Assembly (NCBI GenBank): GCA_017311315.1
Contig: CM029672.1
Location: 11,326,463 to 11,390,462, forward strand
Length of the DNA stretch: 64,000 nt
Origin: Dendrocalamus latiflorus
Taxonomy: Eukaryota > Streptophyta > Magnoliopsida > Poales > Poaceae
Reading direction: 5' to 3'
Shown piece by piece: positions 10,952 through 21,901 of the stretch. The notes below the pieces were generated by a model. That model saw nothing but the letters and a program-made list of their open reading frames with translations, made no database searches and had not been told where the DNA came from. The stretch's first letter is position 1; every line of letters starts with the position of its first letter. A program made the position numbers and the translations under genes.

Positions 10952-12395
10952 ATGAAAACAAATTAAATCTGTGCCTGGCGCCACCGTGGCCGATTCGGCC
11001 GCCGTCTCGTGTGTGTGCCGCCGCGCGACGCGACATGATCAGATCCCTGATCCCTCCGTGCGCGCGCGGGGGGTTTTGCAGAGGTTTGCTGCTGCTTGCA
11101 TGGTTCGTAATGCGTTGCCGCCAACCACGGTGCCGACGGTGAGCGATGACAGTGTACTCATGCTTTCCTCGTCTCATTTCACCTGTGTTTTGGCTGTAAT
11201 TTTATGCATGAATGTAGTGTTTTCTTAGCTTGTAATGCTACCACTAGCTAGTACTGGTATGATATGAGAATACGAGCATGGCCCGAGCTTTGAGCTCAAA
11301 TTTGTTTGGGCTTGCCTGGACGAACACGTGGGAGTAACTTCTCTGTCTCACCTTACAAGCTAGAGAGCAAGAATATCGGAGAGACACAAAGCACCGCTAG
11401 AGTGAACCAATGTACCGAAAATAGAGAAGACAAGAATCTAAAATGAGCGCGCCTAATACGAAAATAGAATCACCAATATTTGTGATTATTATCTATCCCT
11501 TGAAAGCAAAGCGGCTGATGAGAGATAAAGGCCTCACTCTTTTTAATTTTTAAGTAGGTTTTAATATTTAACTTCTCCTAATAATCATTATTTATTAGAC
11601 TAATAAGATATAGTCAAGATTCATAGAACACACCCTCACTACCAGGCCAAAAAACGGGGGGCATTATGTGCTCGCAACATGGCATCCGGACCCAGGCCAA
11701 CATGAACATGGGGTCCCTGCCCTACCTTCAAGTTGGCACTGCCGCTCCCCTGCTAAAATGCTTCTACAGTTTTACTCGTATTGACGTATCGAAAGTTGGA
11801 ACTAGCAACCACCAACACAAGAAACAGGCAGGATTCAGAGATTCCCAATGCCCAACCTCCTATAATCCTATTAACCGTGCCCATGATATGATCAAATGGA
11901 GGGTAAAACTAATTGCCATGTGCAACAAGGCAGGTAAAACCGTAAAAATCAGCAACCCAGCCAACCTCTGACCTCATTTAGGTCGGGTGATTATTCGCAA
12001 CTGTATCCGTATGCACCAACCTGGACGCTCTGCTCATGAACAGTACAAGCACATGTACTATTCACTGTTCAGTCTTTGCACCACGACACACCGGCTGAAG
12101 CAGTAGAGGTGCTCTTTGCAACAGTAATTTTTTTCTTGATCGCAGTTCGCACTTCGCAGATGTACCGTTTCGGTGTCATAGTCTGTGCAGTGTACACTTT
12201 GACGCAGAGCTCTTAAATATGTTCTTAAATCGTAATTCCATCCAAGTCGAACTAAGCTCCAATTAAGCATAGTTAATTACGGAAAACATGGTAAGTTGGT
12301 GACTTACATAAACGGTCTATCATATGTTGAAAGGGCATGCGATTGTTTTACTAGATTGTCCTTTTGTATATTTTTATTTACTGGGTAAAAAACTT
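10952..12395. other. Spacer between the CACTA elements
   Basis: Bases 10971-11170 are GC-rich with open frames but no recognisable domain. They may be part of the same GC-rich host sequence as 4175-4440, separated by CACTA-1; this is a guess. The rest is AT-rich with no gene, RNA or repeat that I can support. Confidence 0.4.
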
Positions 12396-12419
12396 TCACA
12401 CTACTACAGAAAACCACAT

Positions 12420-12702
12420 TACAGACGATTCAGAAACGTCATCACAGACGGTTTTCTGAACCGTCTGAATTTATGGGTCAGTGATAATCCAAGGTTATCA
12501 CAGACGGTTTTAAAACCGTATGTGATTATCAGATATCACATACGGTTTTTCATTAAAAACCGTCTGTGATTATCACATATCACAGACGGTTTTTAAGTAA
12601 AAACCGGCTGTGATATATGATTATCACAGACGGTTTTTAATGAAAAACCGTCTGTGATACATATCACAGACGGTTTTTACTTAAAAACCGTCTGTGATAT
12701 TT
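12420..12702. repeat. CACTA-2 left subterminal inverted repeats
   Basis: Repeated ATCACAGACGGTTTT and its inverse AAAACCGTCTGTGAT, often arranged head to head across a short AT spacer so that hairpins can form. In characterised CACTA elements such subterminal motifs bind the element's DNA-binding protein. The right counterpart lies at 17425-17645. Confidence 0.85.
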
Positions 12703-13023
12703 CTTCCTCCAAATTCTAAATCTATTTCTGTTTATTGGCTAGCCTCAGGAAATGCTAGCCATGCCCTCTGAAACAAGCAGATAATCACAGACATAAAACA
12801 TACAATTCACATATCTCATTTCATTTCAGATACATTTCACATCTCAATTCATTTCACAGACATAAAACATCCAATTGACAACGCACTTCATTTGATCACA
12901 AACATAAAGCATCCATTTCTCAAATCAATTAATTGAATTGAAATAAAATATCCATTAACAAATACACAATTACAAAAGATCTACACTGCATTTGCACTTA
13001 AAAAAGGTTCGTTGATTATGTAT

Positions 13024-13830
13024 CTATGGTGCGGAGTGGAACCGGCCTTCTGGCTTTATGACTTGAGTCAGCAAAAAGTACGCCAACTCTGCTCGAATCC
13101 GTCCAAGATCAGGCTGTTTCAATGAAGTTGACGGGATGTACGCAGCTTGTCGATAGAAATATCAATGTGCATATATATGTAACGTGATAAGTATGAAGTA
13201 ATTATGGGAAGATTGACAAACCTTGGAATTGGTGATCCTCGAGGAATCGAGGAGTAGTTCCATATGTTGGCAAACGTAGTATCCACATGTGTTGCCCGGC
13301 TGCTGCTGGTGGCACTGCAAAAAATGGAATGTGTTAGTTCAAGAGGCTGTTGCATAGGATTAAATAATGTGAAATAGCGAATACCTTAAAATCTCGAGCA
13401 TGTGTCAGCAGGCCTTTGGCCCCGCGCTTTGAGTCACCTCCCACTTGAATGTACATCGCGAACGCCCTACGTGATTCAAAAAAGTTAACCTTAGTCATTC
13501 GGAAGGAAAGAAAGAGTACAATATAGGTATGTATGGAGAATATGTACTTACCTATCGATTACTTGGCTGACAACTGTGAAGTCCATTTTATTCCTACTTA
13601 GGGAATTAAGGTAATATACCTTGTTCTATTTTGGTACAATTACTATTAAAATCCAATGAAAGTTCTGATGGAAGGACATAAGTACATATTCCTTATTGAG
13701 TCAACCCATCAGTCCTGCTCCAATGTACCTTTCGACGATGGCTGTATCCCGGTCGATGGTATACTTGGCGACCAAATGTGGGTCCAAGAAACCAGCCGAT
13801 GAGTTGGATAATCTAGCTTTAGTCAGCATG
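13024..13830 (-). pseudogene. Ulp1-like (C48) protease part of CACTA-2
   Basis: Minus-strand blocks from the right: SAGFLDPHLVAKYTIDRDTA, then FHWILIVIVPK followed by a TAG stop (a Trp in CACTA-1), VYYLNSL, QQQPGNTCGYYVCQHM (near 13300) and a final block YIPSTSLKQPDL...RFHSAP ending at the stop 13024-13026. These parallel the CACTA-1 gene block by block. Here the catalytic His (HW) and Cys (GNTCG) remain, but the Asp is Asn (YLNSL in place of YIDSL), and the TGG to TAG change truncates the frame. Introns with GT-AG borders separate the blocks. The gene is the 3' continuation of the frames at 13935-16104. Confidence 0.6.

Positions 13831-13869
<39 letters not shown>
13831..13869. repeat. (TA)n(CA)n microsatellite
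   Basis: An uninterrupted run of TA dinucleotides followed by CA dinucleotides, lying between exon-like blocks of the CACTA-2 Ulp1-like gene. Likely length-polymorphic. Confidence 0.9.
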
Positions 13870-13934
13870 GAAAGCAACAAATTAGATATGACATTTATCG
13901 GTATGACATGAACGGAGACTGTTATTGTACACAC

Positions 13935-14786
13935 TTACAGCGTCCAGCATCGAATGATTGAGACGTCGAGAGCGTTGAGCGTGAACAGATCGAATAAATC
14001 CTCAAAGGCGACCACGAACACACACTCTTGAAGACTGTGGTGGAAATCATCCGACGTGAATTTGACAGTGATACTTGAGGTCCGTTCTCCCTCTGGCTTA
14101 TTGGACCGCTGCATATACCACGTGTGCAATTGTATGCAACTATATACTAGGCGTTCGAGGGCTTTTTGCTCGAGCAACGGCTCGCCAAGCACGAATTTGC
14201 GGGCCAAAGGTAGGTACGGTATATCATCATTGGTCTTCTTTACTTTGCCTTTGCTGGCCTTGCTGCCTCGGCTATATTTCGACTTCACGGTAGTCGACTT
14301 TGAAGGTAGCAGCGGTGCAAGTTGCTCTGGCGAGAATAGCACCCGTGGAGAAAGTACCGGTGCAGTTTCGGGTGGTGGAACTGATTGGTCTTGTAATGGA
14401 GATGGCACCGGTGCAGTTTCCGGTGGTGGAACCGATTGGTCTTGTAATGGAGATGGCACCGGTGCAGTTACCGGTGGTGGAACTGACTGGTCTTGTAATG
14501 GAGATGGCACCAGTGCATGTTGCTCTGATCCTTCCACCGGTGAAGAAGCCTCCAGGGAGATGTCGCTTTTGGGCCACTGGATGAATGTTCCAATGGCCTG
14601 TCCTAGAGTCACGATCTCGTCGTTGGGGGGCTTCGGTAGCGGGACCACCTCAAAATTGACATGCACACTATTCACATTAACTTTTGCGAAGCCTGACGCT
14701 AAAGCTTGACCGTGCACCATGGCCCCGATACCAGACGAATATGCTTGGCCCCAAGCAGCGTACAAGGGAATGGAGCCATATCTCAC
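13935..14786 (-). CDS. CACTA-2 passenger protein, Pro-rich repeat region
   Basis: A 283-residue open frame. The first third contains VNSVHVNFEVVPLPKPPND. Then come three tandem copies of an 18-residue unit (APVPSPLQDQSVPPPET-type), then a basic stretch and DDIPYLPLARKFVLGEPLL, which matches CACTA-1 (DDEIPYLPLPQKFVLGE). It is an internal segment of the multi-exon gene that starts at 16104 and ends with the Ulp1-like domain. GT-AG borders are plausible at both ends but splicing was not proven. The Pro-rich linker between DNA-binding-like and protease-like parts appears variable between copies (10-residue units in CACTA-1). Confidence 0.55.
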   Translation of the reverse strand: MRYGSIPLYAAWGQAYSSGIGAMVHGQALASGFAKVNVNSVHVNFEVVPLPKPPNDEIVTLGQAIGTFIQWPKSDISLEASSPVEGSEQHALVPSPLQDQSVPPPVTAPVPSPLQDQSVPPPETAPVPSPLQDQSVPPPETAPVLSPRVLFSPEQLAPLLPSKSTTVKSKYSRGSKASKGKVKKTNDDIPYLPLARKFVLGEPLLEQKALERLVYSCIQLHTWYMQRSNKPEGERTSSITVKFTSDDFHHSLQECVFVVAFEDLFDLFTLNALDVSIIRCWTL

Positions 14787-14832
14787 TTGGAGCCTGCACT
14801 TCGTAGGCTCCTACATAACGATACAAAATTAG

Positions 14833-15303
14833 CTACTCGAATAGGCCTATCAATGGAGAAAGCATTCGAGAGGTAATAATTATTACCAGGATGTCGTCCA
14901 CAGAAAATTTGGCCTGGGTTTGCGTCGGATTGGACGCGCAGCTACTCGGACGGTTGTGCGGGCTAGCTAGCACAGGAGCGACGGTAGCGGCCTGCTGACT
15001 TTCTGTTTGTTTCCGCACCTCATCTCTGATTACATAAGCCAGCTCACCCATTAACTCCTCTTTAAGAGATTCCTTGATCTCTTCTCATAGCTGTGCGTCA
15101 CGCTCGGCTTTGTTTCTCTTCCTACGCCGATACATTCCGGAGTCATCTTGGAAACCATGTTTCCAAGGAACGTAAATCCCAAGGCCTCTCGTACGACCCG
15201 GGTGCTCCTTGTTTCCTAGGGCCACGGAGAGCATACCATTCTCCCTTGTTCCCTGGAATGATCCCAGGGTAGATTCAAAACTCAGCTCTTCCTGCAAGAG
15301 CAC
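14833..15303 (-). pseudogene. Middle part of the CACTA-2 passenger gene
   Basis: Two short minus-strand frames in tandem. The first includes HPGRTRGLGIYVPWKHGF followed by an Arg/Lys-rich run. The second includes ELMGELAYVIRDEVRKQTES, likely coiled coil. Text of the type 'HPGRxRGxG...' followed by a charged helix is typical of the region after the plant transposase (Ptta/En/Spm, Pfam Transposase_24-like) domain. A stop at about 15085 separates the two frames. Internal exons or decayed coding sequence of the gene running 16104 to 13024. Confidence 0.45.
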
Positions 15304-15309
15304 GACATG

Positions 15310-16104
15310 TCATTTCAATTCGTACGAAGTTGTGGAGTAATTACAAGCTACGTAGTTCGATTGATATCTTACCAGGCGCTGGGACACTTGCTGGTCTGCA
15401 GGATTTCGAAAGGAGATGTCCCCCGATGTCGTTGTCGATGACCTTGCTCTAATCCAATTTCGAGCGTGGTCATCCGGGATATTGGAAAATGGCGGGGCGA
15501 TGTCATGTGCAGCTGCCAGGTCATCCTCCTTCCTCCACTGCGGTATTTTACCCGCATACCCAGCTGTGCCAAGTCTGTGGGGGTGTGTGTTTTTTGCATG
15601 GAGGGCCTTGTGCGCCGTACTTGTACTTTTGAAATCCTCGGACGTCTTCATCGCCTTGAACTCTTCCCATTGTGGTTCCAGGAATGGGTATTTATGAAAA
15701 GGCGTTTCGTCCGTCTCCACGTATTTCCTGACAAGCGTGCTCTTGAAGTTCTTCCATGTTTTGCACGCCGCTAGGTAGGTTTGTCGTTGCACAGCGTATA
15801 GGTGTTCTTCTGGGAACTCGAACGATGCCAAAATTTCGGTCCACAGCTCACGTTTCCGAGTGTCAGGCACGTTCTTCCACGAATTGTATGTGATCTCAAT
15901 TCGTTCTCGTGCAACTATTCCGACCATGCTTCGGAATGCGTTTACTGCTTTCTGAGGAAGGATAGGGACCCCAGATGCATCCACCGCTGTGATGGTCTGT
16001 CGGCCCTTAGGCTTCTTCGATAGCCCTCTTCCTTGGCGTCTTGATGTTGGAGCGGACGCCTCCGGCGATGGTGTTGAAGAATGCGCGGGTGACATGTTGC
16101 TCAT
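15310..16104 (-). CDS. Plant transposase (Ptta/En/Spm-type) domain protein
   Basis: A 264-residue frame starting at ATG 16104-16102. The N-terminus is Ser/Pro/basic, then the conserved block with YNSWKNVPDTRKRELW, a Phe/Glu-rich helix, and TYLAACKTWKNFKSTLVRKY. This is the domain annotated in plant CACTA elements as 'plant transposase (Ptta/En/Spm family)'. It probably binds DNA and is not the DDE recombinase. The downstream exons and Ulp1-like end belong to the same gene. It lies next to the TNP2-like frame, as in other two-gene CACTA elements. Confidence 0.7.
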   Translation of the reverse strand: MSNMSPAHSSTPSPEASAPTSRRQGRGLSKKPKGRQTITAVDASGVPILPQKAVNAFRSMVGIVARERIEITYNSWKNVPDTRKRELWTEILASFEFPEEHLYAVQRQTYLAACKTWKNFKSTLVRKYVETDETPFHKYPFLEPQWEEFKAMKTSEDFKSTSTAHKALHAKNTHPHRLGTAGYAGKIPQWRKEDDLAAAHDIAPPFSNIPDDHARNWIRARSSTTTSGDISFRNPADQQVSQRLVRYQSNYVACNYSTTSYELK

Positions 16105-16166
16105 TTTGTGGGTCTATTAGGATAAGATGAGAAAGTGACATACCATAAGATAAGAAAGTGCAATAT

Positions 16167-16988
16167 CTATCTATTTCGCTCAATATTGGCAGGAGGTCCT
16201 TTCTTCCCCTCTGTTCCCTCGCCATCATCTGATTGATTGTTATGTTTGTATTGGGATGCGTTGCACACCGGACATACATGCATGTTTGCATACTCTTTAC
16301 GGTAGAGGATACAGTCGTTCGGGCATGCATGTATTCTTTCTACTTCCATTCCCAACGAACAAAGAACCTTCTTGGCTTTATACGTGGTTTTAGGCAACTC
16401 ATTTCCCTCCAGAAGCATGTCCGCTAAAAGACCTAGCAGCGCCGTGAAACTCTTGTCAGACCAACCGTTGCTTGCCTTCAATTTCAACAGTTCAAGCACG
16501 GCCGACAACCTCGTGTACTTGCAGCCCGTGTACAAAGGTTTCTCCGAGTCCTCCATCAAGCCCCGGAATTTAACATACTCTCTGTCATCATAGTTCTCTT
16601 CTACATTGCGAAGCATCTGATCCAGATTATCATCGTGCAACCTATCCGAATCCAAACGACAATCGACATCATCCGGCGGCATGTCATTCACTTCACCGGT
16701 GATGTCATCCGGCGGCATATCATTCACTTCACCGGCGATGTCATCTGGCAGCATATGATCATTCACTTCGCCATGACTGGTCCAACACGTATAATCCTTT
16801 TTGAAACCCCTCCGAATCAAGTGCGCTTCAATTTGCCCTCGGTTCTTAAACATCTTCAAATTCTCGCAGTCAGTGCATGGACAACACATATATTCCACCC
16901 CCTTATTCAACATATCCTCCTCGGCGGCTCTTATAAAAGCAGACACGTCATTAATGTACTCTTCACTCACACGGCTCGCGGCATACAT
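16167..16988 (-). pseudogene. TNP2-like CACTA transposase, N-terminal part
   Basis: A 273-residue frame from ATG 16988. Residues about 1-75 contain VSEEYINDVSAFIRAAEEDM and the zinc-binding-like block CCPCTDCENLKMF...HLIRRGF, the transposase-associated domain found at the N-terminus of En/Spm TNP2 proteins. Then come three short repeats of GEVNDMPPDD and the start of the TNP2 domain, with ACPNDCILYRKEY and CPVCNASQY. The protein stops there; the DDE catalytic part is absent. Family transposases are usually much longer, so this is an internally deleted copy. Confidence 0.8.
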
Positions 16989-17424
16989 CCAGCTTCGGTC
17001 CTACGTTACGTACATATATAACAACTTAGTATTAAAATTTAGATTAACTAATTATTACTACATATATACCGGCCACATATATTATATTGAGACTTAATTT
17101 GCTAGCTCAATTCATATTATAAACACAACAGCTATTATATAGCCAACAATTTTGCAAATTAACCATCTTCAATAACACTCATGGATTACTTAGACCAAAA
17201 TTGTAATGCAATTAAAGAAAAAATAAATTTCATTACTAACCATATCTAGAGCAACCAAGAAAGTATGAATCTTCAAAGCTCAATCTCTGCCTCTTCCCAC
17301 CAAATTAACTGGCCTGAAATCGCCTAGCTTCCTCCCGAGTGAAAAAGTGCGCAGCAGTGGCTAGATCTGGATCGAAATAAAGACAGATGCGGTCTGAACA
17401 GCGCAATAAATGCCTTAGTGCCAT

Positions 17425-17645
17425 TATCACAGACGGTTTTTAATTAAAAACCGTCTGTGAATTATCACAGATGATTTTTAATTAAGAACCGTCTGTGATA
17501 ACCGGCTTATCACAGACGGTTCTTAATATAGACCGACCGTCTGTGATACTCCTTTTTCCCGCCACAAATACCACAGACGGCCTCCAAATTACAACCGTCT
17601 ATAATAGTGTTCATCACAGACGGTTTCACAAAACCGTCTGTGATG
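17425..17645. repeat. CACTA-2 right subterminal inverted repeats
   Basis: Copies of ATCACAGACGGTTTTTAATTAAAAACCGTCTGTG-type hairpin units, split by short spacers, adjoining the right terminus of CACTA-2. They mirror those at 12420-12702. Confidence 0.85.
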
Positions 17646-17680
17646 AGGTGTCTACTATAAAGCTTTCTGTAGTAGTGTCA

Positions 17681-18137
17681 CATTCTAACTGTTCTTTTCA
17701 GGAAAAGATGCCCACTCTCACTTGTATTACCCACTTCTCTTCCCTCTTTTGTTTCCATTTGTTAAGCTAACAGGTAGTCATCTTTCCGTCATTAAGTAAA
17801 GTTGCCCATGTGTATTTTGACCCCCAAGCACTTGTACTCTGCCATAGTTTATTCACCCCCCTTGCTTTGAGATTCCTACTGTCAAAAAAGATCCTACTAC
17901 TACTACTACATTGGAGATCAGATGAGCCGAGATTTAAACAAAATTTAATCTATCAAATGGACCACCCTCCTTTCTGCAAATGGAGTAATGGATTCTTTCT
18001 ACTCCAGATCTTAAGATTGCAATTGCAAGCACCACACCAGCCAGGGAGATGGTGGTTAGGCATTAATAAAGGGTCGAAGGCTCAACAGCATCCAAAGGTA
18101 AGGCCCAAAGAGTTCCAGTCTTCAAGACCTGCACTCT

Positions 18138-18171
<34 letters not shown>

Positions 18172-19920
18172 AAGTGCCAGCTGAACCATGTACCATGATT
18201 GTTCACCGACCACTCACTGCTGGCATGCAGGAGCTGGCCCAAAGTTGCTGAGTTGATGCTTTAGAGGAAATGCCAGCCACTTTCGCAAACTTTCAAGGTG
18301 AATTTAACAGTAACAGCCTAGCTTTAAGCACTTCGTTACAGCTTGATCTGGATCGTGTGAGTTTTATTTTCACCTGCAGATGTAGTGGTAACGATGTTTG
18401 TGCAGACAAGACTTGTGTTCAAGCAGTACAAACTCAGCCAATAACAGGAGTACAATCAAGTTCAGGTTATGGTAAGACAATGTCAAAACTTGTCAAACCA
18501 TGCAACTACAGATAGTACAAACAGTAAAGGCTAAACAGTTGAAGCTTGAATGGATTAAGTGGGGGACAGCCCCTAACTTGTACAAAAGCATTCAGTTCTC
18601 TCTTGACTCAGCTGATTCCATTGGTTCCCCGGCTCCCAAAGATTAAATAAGACAGTGAAGTAAGTTAGGACTACGAGTAAAGCTGCTAGTGTTGTATTTC
18701 TTGTTTGGATGTTGTCCCGTTCTGATTTCAGCGAATGAGTCATGGCTTATGACTTTTTTCGAATAAACAAATTAAATAGTATTTCTGTCACTGTTTTAAA
18801 GCAACTTATCAAGACAGCTTTGGCTAGGTTCTTTTAGATTTAAAATTAACTTATACTTATGTTGTCTACAGTAACTAGTTTTTAAACGGTGCGTTTTTTA
18901 AGATGGGATCAATAGAAAAATTGTAGTAAAAAGTGAATTGAGTTCAACTGTACCGACTAAAATCACATGCGATTATTTTCCTCTGCGTACTGTCTCTCGC
19001 AAACAGCCAGAATTCAAATATTTAAGCCATAAGCCATCAACCCAAAAGAACCCACCCAAGTTCGAAGCAACTTATCGATATTCAGTTCGTTCGCATAAGC
19101 ACCCACACAAGAGTAAAAAAGCATTAACTACAGCCATAAGTCATTCACCGTAGCCAAAAAATGCACACATTGTAGTTAACTCTACTTATTACTTATAGAT
19201 TCGGGTGGGTTCGAATAGACTTGTTGCTTTTGGCTTTTCACTTTTATTACAGTAACTAACTTTTAAACGATGTGTCTTTTCAAGGCGGAGTCTACAAGTT
19301 GATTGTAGTAAACATTATACCAACTTCAGTTATACCGACTAAAATCACATGTAACTGTCTCTCTCTTCATATTTCTAGTGTGAACAGTTTAAAATCAAAA
19401 GTCATAAACTAAAAGTTATAAGCTACAGCCCAAAAATACTTACATAAGCTATCTAGCTAATGTTAGTTGGTAAGGTCAATCAAATGCCCATTATCAAAAG
19501 GCATACTCATGTACAATCCTCTTGTCTCCTGACAAAATGGATGATAAAATAAATGAGAATAGCTGCGCAAGAACATATCTGTGGCCCTATGTGTTTGGAT
19601 CATATGACTTGTAGTCTAGTACAACAAGAGCATGCTTTAGTTTTACCCTAACGGACTCAAGTGGACACAAACGGAACAAAATTGTAATTAGGCATGGCTG
19701 GGTAGGCACAGTGGTCTGCTCACTTTACATCGGTGCATGCCCAGGGAAAACCCTACCGGCCAAAATTTTGCAAAAAAAAAAAAAGCTGGTTATCCATGTT
19801 ATCGGTGGAGTCACGTAAAAATTCAAACTGGTAAAATATTTCAGATTTATCTAAATTTTATTAATGTATAAAGGAAATTTGCAACACATTTATAATATAA
19901 GTGTGCTCATGGCCTAGGGG
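17681..19920. other. Intergenic DNA with a CT microsatellite
   Basis: No gene can be supported; short frames around 17810-18515 match nothing I know. Around 18830-19440, repeated phrases such as TTTTAAACGGTGCG and 'CATAAGC' with TACCGACTAAAATCACATG twice (18950 and 19335) suggest old MITE-like or duplicated sequence without clear ends. Confidence 0.4.
18138..18171. repeat. (CT)n microsatellite
   Basis: An uninterrupted TC/CT run of about 28 bases, preceded by CCCTCCCTC. Confidence 0.9.
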
Positions 19921-19934
19921 GAAGTTCTATGGAG

Positions 19935-20205
19935 GTGTTCATGTTGACTGTAGCAAAGTGTTTTTGCCTGCAAATAAATAGTATTAGCTGAAAGAAGTGC
20001 TTTTTAGAAGTAGAGGATGAGCGGTGGGAAAAATGAGGGAGAGATACGTGCGCCAAACAGGAGTGAGAGGAGTGGAGTGTATGATGTACTCATTGACCCT
20101 GCCTTATCCCTAAAGCAGGATGGAAGCGAGAGAAGTGAAGAAGCCGCTTCGAAAAATCGAATGTTCACAGAAGCCAAAAGCAGAAACTGATATAAACAGG
20201 CCATA
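19935..20205. mobile_element. MITE, first copy of a family also at 61 kb
   Basis: The body GAAAGAAGTGCTTTTTAGAAG...GATGAGCGG...GAGAGATACGTG...CCTTATCCC...GGATGGAAGCGAGAG matches 61027-61200 closely. The ends hold inverted text (GTGTTCATGTTGACTG and AACTGATATAAACAGG). There is no coding capacity. Exact ends and TSD could not be fixed, and the superfamily is unknown. Confidence 0.6.
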
Positions 20206-20345
20206 TGTTTAAGTGTGCTCATGGCCTAGTGAGAAGGATCTATGTTTGGATAGACTTGGTTGTGTGTTCAAGTGCTGGTTCTGCCAATTATTTTAACTTT
20301 TTACATTTTATATCTAAAAATTCAAATTTTAATTTACAATTTTTG
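20206..20345 (+). repeat. Possible tRNA-derived SINE fragment
   Basis: GTGCTCATGGCCTAGTGAG resembles an A-box region and GTGTGTTCAAGTGCTGGTTC a B box, followed by an AT-rich tail. A similar start, GTGTGCTCATGGCCTAGG, occurs at 19900. No TSD was found, so the call is tentative. Confidence 0.3.
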
Positions 20346-20770
20346 TCCCAAAAAATCTGGTACCCGCCGATGAAATTTATAAGCCGATAGCATTTTTCCT
20401 GGTGCATGCTGCAGTTGTCTTCACAGCGACGAGAGCGTACGAAATGCCCAAGCCTTGGTGCATGGAACAGCTTGCAGTTTGCACTGAGAATTCCTGGCTA
20501 GAAACTTGCCACACTTGCCTTTTAAGCTTTGGCTAAGTACATCTTTAAACTGTAAGACACCACCATCTTGCAGTCTTGAATACTCCATCCTGATTGCTAA
20601 CTGCATGCCAACTAGGAGTTGACTACAAAACACAGGAAGCATAGACCTACCTAAAGGAAAAAAGGGGTCGAATTTCACCGTTTGTAACCAACCAAAGAAT
20701 GGTACATTTTCCATGTCCTCTCCTTTCTCTGTGTGGTGTGTAAATTAGATCCCATTTTACTAGTACATCT
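20346..20770. other. Intergenic DNA, nothing recognised
   Basis: AT-rich spacer up to the TSD of the LINE fragment. A 97-residue minus-strand frame at 20421-20714 has no recognisable domain. Confidence 0.4.
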
Positions 20771-20787
20771 ATGTGTGCGTTATTCAT

Positions 20788-20967
20788 AGAGGACATAGAA
20801 GTTAGAAGTGTAGTCTTTCTAGCTCTCTTAGTCTTTTTGCTCTTTGTTTTTTGTGTACCTCAATTTTGAGATTTTGAATAATTGAGTCTAAAGGCTCCTG
20901 TAACCTTTGGCTGTGTATATCCACGTGTGGATATAGAGACCGGATTTCTATCCATTATCTAAAAAAA
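20788..20967 (+). mobile_element. 5'-truncated LINE, 180 bp, with 17-bp TSD
   Basis: It ends ATCCATTATCTAAAAAAA, a LINE-like 3' end with a short A tail. ATGTGTGCGTTATTCAT is duplicated exactly at 20771-20787 and 20968-20984. Only the 3' untranslated end was copied, the usual outcome of abortive target-primed reverse transcription. Confidence 0.85.
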
Positions 20968-21168
20968 ATGTGTGCGTTATTCATGAATGAAAAAAGTGTC
21001 TACTCATACTTAACCCTTCCGACACAAGATACACTCTAACCCAAGCATGAAACAAGAGCAGCCGAATAATAATGAGAACCCCAATAACTCCGAATAATAT
21101 CACCTTCTTCCACCAACACTTGCCAATGTTAGGTCCTGAAGCTCTGCTCGAAGAAGAAGAACGAAGAT

Positions 21169-21414
21169 TGTAAGGATGAGATGCATGACTAGATAGAAAG
21201 AAGAAGAACTTGAGAAGGGTGATAGTTGTATTATTTGTTATCCCTCTGTTACAAACCTCGAGCCTTTTATATTGTAGAGCCGAGTTAAATCTAGCTAGTT
21301 GTATTACGAAACGATTATGACAAACCGAACATGAAACGTATTTGGAAAATGACTCTTTCTATTTTCAATCTTCTAGGATTATAAATTGCTACGCATTAAT
21401 TGGATCAGTGATGA
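21169..21414 (-). repeat. Gypsy 3' LTR
   Basis: Shares GTAAGGATGAGATG, AAACCTCGAGCC, TATATTGTAGAGCCGAGT and CTAGGATTATAA with 26812-27115. It is about 60-70 bases shorter, because the right copy has extra bases near 26865-26935. The polypurine tract adjoins it on the right. The many differences indicate an old insertion. Confidence 0.75.
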
Positions 21415-21439
21415 TACTCTTCCCCCCTTCCTTTTGAGA

Positions 21440-21901
21440 TAGCTCGTCCTCGAGTTGATAATAAGGGAATTCTCTTGTGAAATCATCGCGCTTCACCCAG
21501 GTCTCGTCCGATTCGTTCGTAGAGTCTGACTGCCATCGCACCAGTAATTCCCAGACACCACGATTCAACCTGGCAAGGATGACACTCGTAGGTTGAAGCT
21601 ACACCTGGCCATGATGAAGGGGAGGCAGAGCCTGAATATGCCCAGGAGGGCTGCCATGGAAAGGTTTGACATTGGAGACGTGAAACACATTATGAATGCC
21701 AGTCTACTTAGGGATCTCCAAACGATATGCAACCAGATCAATCTTAGAAAGAACTTTGTATGGTCCAAAGAAATGAGGATGCAGCTTGGTATTAAGTCCG
21801 GGAGCAATAGAGGCGAGTTGGCGCTGATGTAACTGGAGCCACACCCAATCAACCTCTTGAAAATGTAGGTCGCGCCGCTTGTTATCAACTAAGGTTTTCA
21901 T
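21440..21901 (-). pseudogene. Gypsy integrase C-terminus and chromodomain-like end
   Basis: Minus-strand text: TLVDNKRRDLHFQEVDWVW and LNTKLHPHFFGPYKVLSKI (the GPY/F region of Gypsy integrase), a stop, then LARLNRGVWELLVRWQ...TWVKRDDFTREFPYYQLEDE, the chromodomain-like C-terminal form seen in plant chromoviruses. It continues the frame at 24640 once the LINE is removed (LLQSQQHMK joins TLVDNKRR). Confidence 0.75.

Larger units (their letters stand above)
12399..17677 (-). mobile_element. CACTA-2: CACTA (En/Spm) element with TSD
   Basis: Ends are CACTACTACAGAAAACC at 12399 and the inverse of CACTACTACAGAAAGC ending at 17677. TCA flanks both sides (12396-12398, 17678-17680), the 3-bp CACTA TSD. 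Dense subterminal repeats of ATCACAGACGGTTTTTA and its inverse fill 12420-12700 and 17420-17645. The minus-strand cargo runs from the right: a TNP2-type transposase N-terminus (16988-16167), then a second gene with a plant transposase domain (16104-15310), a charged and Pro-rich part, and a Ulp1-like protease end. The transposase catalytic core is missing, so the copy is non-autonomous. Confidence 0.9.
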
